A stretch of 5,146 bases of DNA from Candidatus Hydrogenedentota bacterium (lineage in GTDB: Bacteria; Hydrogenedentota; Hydrogenedentia; Hydrogenedentales; SLHB01), in NCBI GenBank assembly GCA_003552765.1, contig PUOI01000632.1, positions 1 through 5,146 of the forward strand. The letters are read 5' to 3'. The notes beneath the pieces are model-generated. The model did not search any database and was not told where the DNA came from. It saw only the letters and a list, made by a program, of their open reading frames with translations. The first letter of the stretch is position 1, and each line of letters opens with the position of its first letter. A program made the translations under genes and the position numbers. This document shows positions 1-4,745 of this stretch, one piece after another.

Positions 1-1143
1 CCCTTACTCTGGAATTTCGGGGCCTCCCTCGTGGAGCGCGCCATGCTCGACGCCTTTTGCCGGGCCTCTGAGATTACCTTTGCCCAAGGGGTGCGCGACA
101 ACGCTTTCGGCATCCAACTCAGTGACATTCACGAAGAACTGGCGGATTCAACCCCGCGGGACTGGCTCCCAGAGCAACCCACGCGGCGCATGGGCGTCCG
201 TCATACCGTGGGGCTGGCCGATCCCCTCACCGAAACCGGCATCCCGCCGGACGCTCGCGTAGAGGACGGCTTGCCTCAATCGTTGGAGGCGTGCATCCGC
301 CAATACGGGCTGCACTACTTCAAGATAAAGGTCCCCGCCGATCCCGATGCGGCCATCAAACGGCTCCGGGGCGTGGCCGAACTCCTTCAACGCGAATGCG
401 GCACGTTCGCGTTCACACTGGACGGCAATGAGTTCTTCACCAGCATCGAGAAATTCCGCGAGCTTTGGGACGCCCTGCAACGCGATGAACGCATCGCGGC
501 CTGGTTCAAGGAGGGTCTGCTGTTCCTGGAGCAACCCCTTCACCGCGACGCCGCCTTGAGCGCCGAGGCCACCGCCGCGTTCGCCAACTGGCCAGACCGC
601 CCGCCTATCATTATCGACGAGTCAGACGGCGAGAACGAGAGCCTGCCTCAAGCGCTGGCGCGCGGCTACGCTGGAACCAGCCACAAGAACTGCAAAGGCG
701 TGTTCAAGGGCATCGCGAACGCCTGCCTAACCGCCAAGCGGCGCAGCCAAGATCCCGGGGGGCGCTATGCGTTCAGCGGGGAAGATCTCGCCAACGTGGG
801 CCCGGTCGCCCTGCTGCAAAACCTTGCCGTAACCTCCGTGCTCGGGCTGGAACACGTCGAGATGAACGGCCACCACTATTTCCCCGGCCTCAGCGTCTTC
901 CCCGAAGACCTGCAACAAGATGTCCTCGCAAGCCACGGTGATCTCTACCATGGACACCAGACAGCGAACGGCGCGTTCCCTTCGCTGAATGTCACCGGCG
1001 GCGAAATAGCGCTTGACTCCGTGCTCGGCGCGCCGTTCGGCTATCAGATTGCTATCGATTGCGATCGGTTCACGCCCCTGGAAGACTGGCGTTTTGAATC
1101 ACTGGGCCTTTCGCCGGCGGACTCCGCTCACCCTAGCTCTTGA
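1..1143 (+). CDS. Enolase-superfamily (mandelate racemase / muconate lactonizing enzyme-like) protein, 5' end missing
   Basis: The reading frame is open from the first base, so the start and most of the N-terminal capping domain lie outside the window; 380 residues are visible. Numbering from the V codon at base 31 as residue 1, the barrel shows an ordered enolase-superfamily set: K-I-K at 98-100 (general base region), D131-G-N133 (first metal ligand), L-E167-Q-P (second ligand), I-I-I-D196-E-S (third ligand), then S-H-K219-N-C-K222, a candidate second catalytic lysine 23-26 residues after the third ligand. A D-E-D ligand set with lysines on both sides is typical of the muconate lactonizing/dipeptide epimerase branch rather than the mandelate racemase branch, which uses a His-Asp dyad. 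Members abstract a proton alpha to a carboxylate using Mg2+ in the cytoplasm; the substrate cannot be named here. A GTG at 31 is in frame, but the in-frame residues before it (FGASLVERAMLDA) look like family sequence, so it is not the start. The next gene on this strand is URO-D-like, 168 bases downstream. Confidence 0.88.
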   Translation, partial: PLLWNFGASLVERAMLDAFCRASEITFAQGVRDNAFGIQLSDIHEELADSTPRDWLPEQPTRRMGVRHTVGLADPLTETGIPPDARVEDGLPQSLEACIRQYGLHYFKIKVPADPDAAIKRLRGVAELLQRECGTFAFTLDGNEFFTSIEKFRELWDALQRDERIAAWFKEGLLFLEQPLHRDAALSAEATAAFANWPDRPPIIIDESDGENESLPQALARGYAGTSHKNCKGVFKGIANACLTAKRRSQDPGGRYAFSGEDLANVGPVALLQNLAVTSVLGLEHVEMNGHHYFPGLSVFPEDLQQDVLASHGDLYHGHQTANGAFPSLNVTGGEIALDSVLGAPFGYQIAIDCDRFTPLEDWRFESLGLSPADSAHPSS

Positions 1144-1148
1144 GGCAA

Positions 1149-1193
1149 GGCGGCTCCACCCGTGTGTTGCCGGAGTTGCGTCCATGAGCCGCC
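1149..1193 (+). repeat. Inverted repeat just after the enolase-like gene, possible 3' hairpin
   Basis: GGCGGCTC at 1149-1156 is exactly complementary to GAGCCGCC at 1186-1193, with 29 bases between. It starts five bases after the TGA stop. There is no T-tract after the right arm, so this is not a canonical intrinsic terminator; it could stabilise the 3' end of the transcript or be chance in GC-rich sequence. Confidence 0.3.
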
Positions 1194-1296
1194 AACGACT
1201 ACCATGCTCCTTACCGGATGAATCGGGGCCGGGAAAGAAGGGAGCCGCGCTCACACTGGGCAGTGCGTGACTGCCTGTGCGCGCCGTCCCTGTGTT

Positions 1297-1304
1297 AGGG
1301 GAGG
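1297..1304 (+). promoter_or_regulatory. Shine-Dalgarno site that decides the start of the URO-D-like gene
   Basis: AGGGGAGG lies seven bases before the ATG at 1312. It is a strong purine-rich ribosome binding site at normal spacing and favours that ATG over the in-frame GTG at 1267, which would add a Cys/Arg-rich 15-residue leader unlike the family. Confidence 0.75.
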
Positions 1305-1311
1305 ATTTGGG

Positions 1312-2367
1312 ATGAAGCCGATTGAACGCATGAACGCAGTCAGGGATGGGCAAACAGTGGACCACTGGCCTTTTGTTCCCTCGATCTACGAACACGGGGC
1401 GCGTCTGCTGAACAAAAGTCCCGGCGAAGTGAGCCGTAGCGCGGAACTTATAGCCGAGGCCGCCATCAAAGGATTTAGGACGTACGAGCATGACCTCGTC
1501 ACGGTCGGTATCGACATCTACAACATCGAGGCGGAGGCTTTCGGCTGCACGGTGTCGCAGGGAGACGGGAAGAACATACCCGGCATAACGCACCATCCCT
1601 TGGCGAACGAGGAGGCCGATCCGCACGAACTCACCATCCCCGAACCGGACGAGGAAAACCGGTTGGGGCTTATTGTTGAAGCCGTGTACCGCGTCATCGA
1701 GGAGATAGGAGATGACGTATGGGTCTACGCCTGTATGGGAGGGCCATTCTCCCAGGCGGCGGAGTTGCGCGGATTCGAGAACCTCATCAGCGATATGTAC
1801 ACGGACCCCGACAAGGTTCACGCCTTGCTGGACAAAACCGCGACCCTGGCCATGGAGCAAGCGTGCCGCTTTGCCTCGCTGGGAGCGAGCGTCAATCTGT
1901 TCGAGTCCTGGGCGACGATGCCGCTCATTGATCCGCCCACCTATGAACAGTATGTGGTTCCCTACAACAAGCGGGTTATCGACGCAGTGCGCGCCAACTA
2001 CGATATCCCTCCCCCCGCTGTGATTCTGGGGGGCGACACCACGCATCTGATCGATTTCTTCATTGCAAGCGGCACGGGCCTCGTCGCGGCCGATTATCTG
2101 GCGGACATCGCCTATATGCGCGAGCGCATCGGGGATACCCCCATCATCATCCGCGGCAGTGTGGATCCCAAGATGATTGAACGGGCCGATTGGGAGGGGC
2201 TGGACAAGATGCTCAACGGGCTGGCCGAAAAAGCGCAGGGTATGGCGCGCTTCGTATGGGGGTGCGGCTGCGTAAGCTACGACACGTCCCCGGAGTACCT
2301 CATGCGTTTCAAGGAGATGACCCGCGCCGCCGACGCACGGGTACGCGCCCAGACAGCCGGGAAGTAA
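1312..2367 (+). CDS. Uroporphyrinogen decarboxylase (URO-D)-like / MtaA-CmuA-type methyltransferase family protein
   Basis: The product is 351 residues, a usual length for the URO-D/MtaA/CmuA superfamily, which are single-domain (beta/alpha)8 barrels. Family-like stretches in order are D-I-Y-N-I-E-A-E-A-F-G-C (68-79), Y-T-D-P-D-K-V (163-169), G-G-D-T-T-H-L-I-D-F (240-249), R-G-S-V-D-P (281-286, matching the usual G-N-x-D-P) and W-G-C-G-C-x3-D-T-S-P-E (316-328). It is unlikely to be a true HemE: the R-Q-A-G-R-Y substrate-binding motif near the N-terminus is absent. Cobamide-dependent methyltransferases of the family bind zinc through H-x-C plus a later Cys. Here the H-x-C position reads I-L-G (238-240), while cysteines are kept at 318 and 320. 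The protein may therefore use another metal site, or act as a lyase or binding protein. The start is the ATG at 1312, chosen for its ribosome binding site. The preceding enolase-like gene on the same strand suggests, without proof, a shared catabolic role. The 168-base gap leaves room for its own promoter, though none is convincing. Confidence 0.85.
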   Translation: MKPIERMNAVRDGQTVDHWPFVPSIYEHGARLLNKSPGEVSRSAELIAEAAIKGFRTYEHDLVTVGIDIYNIEAEAFGCTVSQGDGKNIPGITHHPLANEEADPHELTIPEPDEENRLGLIVEAVYRVIEEIGDDVWVYACMGGPFSQAAELRGFENLISDMYTDPDKVHALLDKTATLAMEQACRFASLGASVNLFESWATMPLIDPPTYEQYVVPYNKRVIDAVRANYDIPPPAVILGGDTTHLIDFFIASGTGLVAADYLADIAYMRERIGDTPIIIRGSVDPKMIERADWEGLDKMLNGLAEKAQGMARFVWGCGCVSYDTSPEYLMRFKEMTRAADARVRAQTAGK

Positions 2368-2379
2368 AGGACACCGAAT

Positions 2380-2395
2380 CCGTGAGGGAACACGG
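2380..2395. terminator. Small hairpin between convergent genes, weak bidirectional terminator candidate
   Basis: CCGTG at 2380-2384 pairs with CACGG at 2391-2395 around a six-base loop. It lies in the 32-base gap between the URO-D-like stop (plus strand) and the small acidic protein stop (minus strand), where a shared terminator would be expected. The stem has only five pairs and no T-tract follows on either strand, so the call rests mainly on position. Confidence 0.25.
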
Positions 2396-2399
2396 GGCC

Positions 2400-2717
2400 T
2401 CAGGCTTCGGCCGTATCCTGCTGGTCAACGGCTTCGTCTTTCCCTGCTTCTGCTTCGCACGCTTCGGTCCCGCTGTCCGCTTGCCCGGTCTCGGCAGAAG
2501 CGAGGCCGCTGCTGGATGCGCTCTCGTCTTCGGAAGCAGGCTCGTCTTCACCTAGGAAGCGGGCGATGGCCGCCTCGCCCTCCTCGGCGTAGCGTTCGAG
2601 GAGATGGGCGACCTTGCCGTTGGTCCCTTCGAGGTGTTGAAGGGCCTCGTCCATCTCCTCGTCGAGTTCCGAAAAATCTTCGTCGCGTTTGATTTGGATT
2701 CGTTGTTTCTTGGCCAT
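2400..2717 (-). CDS. Small acidic protein of unknown function, 105 residues
   Basis: I do not recognise this family. The sequence starts with a basic stretch (MAKKQRIQIKR), followed by a segment from about 12 to 55 rich in Glu, Leu and Ala that is probably helical (D-E-E-M-D-E-A-L-Q-H-L-E, then V-A-H-L-L-E-R-Y-A-E-E). From about 56 to the end it is a low-complexity tail of Glu, Asp, Ala, Ser and Gly, likely disordered, with a single Cys at 87. There is no signal peptide or membrane segment, so it is probably cytoplasmic. The ATG is preceded by a modest ribosome binding site (ATAGGTA about seven bases upstream). Codon choice is mixed but resembles the neighbours, which supports a real gene. 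It converges with the URO-D-like gene, 32 bases apart, and its 5' side faces the repeat block. The charge pattern could suit a chaperone-like or nucleic-acid/protein-binding accessory role, but this is speculation. Confidence 0.6.
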   Translation of the reverse strand: MAKKQRIQIKRDEDFSELDEEMDEALQHLEGTNGKVAHLLERYAEEGEAAIARFLGEDEPASEDESASSSGLASAETGQADSGTEACEAEAGKDEAVDQQDTAEA

Positions 2718-2767
2718 AACGCTACCTATTCTTCGCGATCAATCACTGGGTAAGGCAATGTGCCAGG

Positions 2768-2810
2768 TGTATACATCCCCAGGCTCTTCGCCCCCCTCCA
2801 AAGGAGGAAT
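2768..2810 (-). repeat. Left copy of an interspersed repeat with a GTRTACATCCCC end
   Basis: The copy begins with GTATACATCCCC (2769-2780), passes through a GC-rich middle (AGGCTCTTCG) and ends with CCTCC-AAA-GGAGG-AAT (2795-2810), itself a five-pair hairpin. The reverse complement of 3231-3276 has the same order: GTGTACATCCCC, a GGCCC/GGGCC middle, then CCGTCCAAGGGGGAAT. The two are therefore diverged copies of one element in opposite orientation. The element has no coding capacity; strand is assigned relative to the right-hand copy. Confidence 0.65.
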
Positions 2811-2820
2811 AGGGCGTACC

Positions 2821-2837
2821 GCCGGCATCTTGCCGGC
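2821..2837. repeat. Perfect 7-base-pair hairpin GCCGGCA-TCT-TGCCGGC
   Basis: GCCGGCA (2821-2827) and TGCCGGC (2831-2837) are exact reverse complements separated by three bases. It is followed by a weaker GGCT/AGCC hairpin (2857-2868) that runs directly into the larger compound element at 2869. The form is that of a short intergenic palindrome of REP type. Confidence 0.6.
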
Positions 2838-2868
2838 ACATCAAGACGCCTCGGAGGGCTGCACAGCC

Positions 2869-2940
2869 GTAGAAGCGGCGCCCCCGCCGCTCAAAGCCAT
2901 CAACGCTTCACCCCCCAAGCGGCGTGGACGCCGCTTCTAC
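2869..2940. repeat. Compound palindromic element A: outer stem enclosing two hairpins
   Basis: GTAGAAGCGGCG (2869-2880) is an exact 12-base reverse complement of CGCCGCTTCTAC (2929-2940). Inside, AGCGGCG/CGCCGCT (2874-2880 with 2885-2891) forms a hairpin with a CCCC loop, and AAGCGGCG/CGCCGCTT (2917-2924 with 2929-2936) forms a second with a TGGA loop. The GTAGA/TCTAC ends can still pair outside both hairpins, giving a three-way junction. Two alternative folds are thus possible: one long stem or two hairpins on a short outer stem. Confidence 0.65.
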
Positions 2941-3021
2941 ATTGCCCCCTTGCTGGGGTCGTTTCAGATGTCCATCCGCGCAGGGAGACAAACGTGCAGC
3001 ATGGGTTGTGAACTCCAAGAA

Positions 3022-3070
3022 GTGGCACGGGCTTCCAGCCCGTGACTCATGGCCTGGAAGGCCATGCCAC
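3022..3070. repeat. Compound palindromic element B: outer stem enclosing two hairpins with complementary loops
   Basis: Hairpin one is CACGGGCT (3026-3033), loop TCC, AGCCCGTG (3037-3044). Hairpin two is CATGGCCT (3048-3055), loop GGA, AGGCCATG (3059-3066). The outer arms GTGGCA (3022-3027) and TGCCAC (3065-3070) are exact reverse complements and can close a stem around both, sharing one or two bases with the hairpin arms. The loops TCC and GGA are complementary, and CTTCCAG (3032-3038) matches the reverse complement of CTGGAAG (3054-3060). Confidence 0.7.
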
Positions 3071-3150
3071 CTCTAAGTGCGTTCACTTTGACGGTCAACC
3101 CCACAATCGCCGGGTAAGCGGCTGCTCGAGGGAAGAAAATCCCGCTTGAT

Positions 3151-3169
3151 CCACCTACAAAGGGGGAAT
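3151..3169 (-). repeat. Partial copy of the same interspersed repeat (CCACCTACAAAGGGGGAAT)
   Basis: This stretch matches the reverse complement of the right-hand copy near its ATTCCCCCTTGG end. AAGGGGGAAT at 3160-3169 is an exact reverse complement of ATTCCCCCTT at 3231-3240, so the two form a 10-base inverted pair with 61 bases between. It has the same orientation as the left copy at 2768-2810 and lacks the GTRTACATCCCC end. Confidence 0.55.
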
Positions 3170-3205
3170 CCTCCAATCCAAAGCCGCCACACCGGGCGGG
3201 CCGCA

Positions 3206-3224
3206 GTTCACCCAACAGGTGAAC
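3206..3224. repeat. Perfect 7-base-pair hairpin GTTCACC-CAACA-GGTGAAC
   Basis: GTTCACC (3206-3212) and GGTGAAC (3218-3224) are exact reverse complements around a five-base loop, between the inverted arms at 3160-3169 and 3231-3240. It is downstream of the stress-protein stop on the minus strand and could form in that transcript's 3' end. No T-tract follows, so it is left as a repeat. An operator-like palindrome is also possible. Confidence 0.5.
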
Positions 3225-3230
3225 AAATCA

Positions 3231-3276
3231 ATTCCCCCTTGGACGGGGGTGGCCCGCAGGGCCGGGGGATGTACAC
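3231..3276 (+). repeat. Right copy of the interspersed repeat, ending ten bases from the stress-protein stop codon
   Basis: The copy contains CCCCC-TTGGAC-GGGGG (3234-3249), then a GGCCC-GCA-GGGCC hairpin (3251-3263), then GGGGGATGTACAC (3264-3276). It is the opposite-orientation partner of the copy at 2768-2810. In minus-strand transcripts reading past the stress-protein gene, both hairpins would lie directly after the stop and may help end or protect the message, although no T-tract is seen. Confidence 0.65.
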
Positions 3277-3285
3277 GCCCCTCCG

Positions 3286-4116
3286 TTACCGCACCAACAG
3301 AAGCGGACACGGGGCGTGGTTGAGCGCGTGAGCCGTGGTGCTTCCCACCAGAAGCTCCCGCACCTTGCTGTGCCCGTACGCCCCCAGAATGAGAAGATCG
3401 GCCTCCATGGCGCCGGCATGGCGCACGATGACTTCGCGCGGATCGCCGTCGGTCACGGTGTACTCCACATCAAGCTCGTGGGCATCGAGGTACTTCCGGG
3501 CCTCCTGTTTCCACTGCTCGCCATAATCCCTCCCCACACATAGCACATGGAGGCGGGCCTTCCATTCATGGCACATGGAGGCCGCCGTTCGGAGCGCGGT
3601 ACGGGCGTGCGTGGAGCCATCGTAGGCCACGAGGAACCGATCCCCGCCGGGGTGATCGGCGCCCGTAATCAGCACGGGCCGGACCGCCTTGCGCGCCACC
3701 GCCTCGGTGGTCGAGCCCAGGAGCCCGTCGAGCCAATCGTCATGCTCCCCGGCGCGGCCCATGATGATAAGGTCGGCGAGTTCGCTCTGTTCGACGATCG
3801 TGTGCGCAACGATGCCGGCCGTTTGAATCGTGTCGCAAGCAACCCCCGCCTTTTCACACTCCTCCCGGAAGGCTTGAAGGATGGCTTTCCCTCGCTCCTC
3901 GAGAATCATGGAGAGGTTGCCCCGGTAATTGGCATAGGGAGATGTCCCCAAGGAGGCCGAGATGTCGCGGAGAAACGGGCCTTCCAACAGCTTCACATCC
4001 ACCACATGAAGACCGTGGAGCTTGGCGTTGTGTTGGCTGGCCACGGCAATGGCGTATTGCACGCCGAGCCAGGCGGGGTTGCTTCCATCGGTCGGGACAA
4101 GGATGTGTTTGATCAT
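3286..4116 (-). CDS. Tandem-domain universal stress protein (UspA family)
   Basis: The 276-residue product has two Usp domains, about 1-152 and 159-276. Each begins with the family's beta-strand and acidic residue (P-T-D10-G-S and A-Y-D166-G-S) and ends with a nucleotide-binding loop. In domain two this is the canonical G-x2-G-x9-G-S (G245, G248, G258-S259). In domain one it is G-x2-G-x10-G-S (G120, G123, G134-S135), one residue longer. Both loops suggest ATP binding, as in the ATP-binding Usp class, with the tandem arrangement forming a dimer-like unit in the cytoplasm. Such proteins act in stress survival or signalling; the specific role is not visible. The ATG overlaps the hisH stop as ATGA, and a strong GAGGAG site sits inside the hisH coding end, so expression is probably coupled to the histidine genes. 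It is the last gene of the run before the repeat block. Confidence 0.92.
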   Translation of the reverse strand: MIKHILVPTDGSNPAWLGVQYAIAVASQHNAKLHGLHVVDVKLLEGPFLRDISASLGTSPYANYRGNLSMILEERGKAILQAFREECEKAGVACDTIQTAGIVAHTIVEQSELADLIIMGRAGEHDDWLDGLLGSTTEAVARKAVRPVLITGADHPGGDRFLVAYDGSTHARTALRTAASMCHEWKARLHVLCVGRDYGEQWKQEARKYLDAHELDVEYTVTDGDPREVIVRHAGAMEADLLILGAYGHSKVRELLVGSTTAHALNHAPCPLLLVR

Positions 4117-4745
4117 GCGTTCTCCTCGGTCAAACGGCCAAAGGCCTGCAACAGGGCCAAGCCCTCGCGCTGGCTCTTCTCGGGGTGAAACTGGACGCCG
4201 AACACATTATCCCGGCCGCACATGGCGGCGAAGCGCACGCCATGCTGCGCCTCCGCGAGGATGACGCCGGGATCCTCGGGCGCGGGATAATAGCTGTGAA
4301 CAAAGAATACGAAAGGTTGGCTGGACAATCCTTCCAACAGCGGGTTGGGCCTGCCCGGGATTGGAGTCAACGCGTTCCAGCCCATGTGCGGCACCTTGTA
4401 CCCCGTCTCGCGGCCGTTGGGGAACCGGACGACGGGACCCTTGAATATGCCCAGTCCCTCGGTGTCCTCGCCCTCCTCGCTGGACTCGAACATGAGCTGC
4501 ATCCCCACGCAGATGCCCAGAAATGGCCGGCCGCTAAAGGCCGCACGCCGGACCGGCTCCACCAGCCCATGCTCGCGGAGGCCCTCGAAACAGTCCTTGA
4601 ACGCGCCCACGCCCGGCAGGATGACGCCGTTGGCCGTATCAATGACAGCGGGGTCGTCCGTGATCGTGGCTTCAAAGCCCGCCTTCTCGATGCCCTTTTG
4701 GGCGCTGCGTAGATTGCCCATCCCGTAATCGACGATAGCGATCAT
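4113..4745 (-). CDS. hisH: Imidazole glycerol phosphate synthase, glutamine amidotransferase subunit HisH
   Basis: HisH hydrolyses glutamine and passes ammonia to HisF, which makes imidazole glycerol phosphate and AICAR in histidine biosynthesis. The 210-residue product has the full class I amidotransferase layout: N-terminal I-V-D-Y-G-M-G-N-L (4-12), the oxyanion-strand motif P-G-V-G-A-F (44-49), the nucleophile elbow G-I-C79-V-G-M-Q, and the His/Glu pair in Q-F-H187-P-E189-K-S. All three catalytic residues are present and the length is normal. The ATG at 4745 was chosen because it begins the conserved MIAIVDYGMGN sequence and overlaps the hisB stop as ATGA; AAAGGA at 4757-4762 (11 bases upstream, within hisB) can serve as ribosome binding site. 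The frame stays open far upstream, but that extension is only hisB read out of frame. The partner gene hisF and hisA are not in this window. Confidence 0.97.
   Translation of the reverse strand: MIAIVDYGMGNLRSAQKGIEKAGFEATITDDPAVIDTANGVILPGVGAFKDCFEGLREHGLVEPVRRAAFSGRPFLGICVGMQLMFESSEEGEDTEGLGIFKGPVVRFPNGRETGYKVPHMGWNALTPIPGRPNPLLEGLSSQPFVFFVHSYYPAPEDPGVILAEAQHGVRFAAMCGRDNVFGVQFHPEKSQREGLALLQAFGRLTEENA
4121..4127 (-). promoter_or_regulatory. Strong ribosome binding site of the stress-protein gene, inside hisH
   Basis: On the minus strand GAGGAGA lies four bases before the ATG at 4116 and is formed by the Glu-Glu codons near the end of hisH (L-T-E-E-N-A). With the ATGA overlap it marks a translationally coupled start. 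Confidence 0.7.

Larger units (their letters stand above)
2718..3285. other. Non-coding block of 568 bases filled with palindromic repeats
   Basis: No credible gene lies here: the open frames found run through repeats and have low-complexity, unfamily-like products. The block lies between the 5' end of the small acidic gene and the 3' end of the stress-protein gene, both on the minus strand, so it must hold the promoter of the former and the transcript end of the latter operon. No clear -35/-10 pair was identified. Most of its length is covered by the separate repeat elements annotated within it; 3071-3150 shows nothing I can identify beyond a short TTGAC-G-GTCAA inverted repeat at 3088-3098. 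Confidence 0.7.

Noticed and set aside
1267..1311. GTG start at 1267 for the URO-D-like gene
   Set aside because: The extra 15 residues are Cys/Arg-rich and unlike the family, while the ATG at 1312 has a strong AGGGGAGG site at proper spacing.
1099..2046. Open minus-strand frame of 315 codons
   Set aside because: It lies opposite the strongly supported URO-D-like gene and the end of the enolase-like gene, and its translation matches no recognisable family. It is a shadow frame of GC-rich coding sequence.
3088..3098. TTGAC-G-GTCAA as a promoter -35 or operator
   Set aside because: No matching -10 sequence lies at the right distance on either strand, and a short palindrome of this size can occur by chance.
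2689..3215. Short open frames on both strands in the repeat block (for example 2689-3045 plus, 2964-3215 minus)
   Set aside because: They run through palindromic repeats, have no good ribosome binding sites, and the products look like translated repeats.
2821..3276. CRISPR array
   Set aside because: There are many repeats, but they are palindromes of differing sequence and spacing, without uniform direct repeats and unique spacers, and no cas genes are visible.
3547..4188. Open plus-strand frame of 213 codons
   Set aside because: It is antisense to the universal stress protein, whose domains and motifs are clear, and the product shows no family features.
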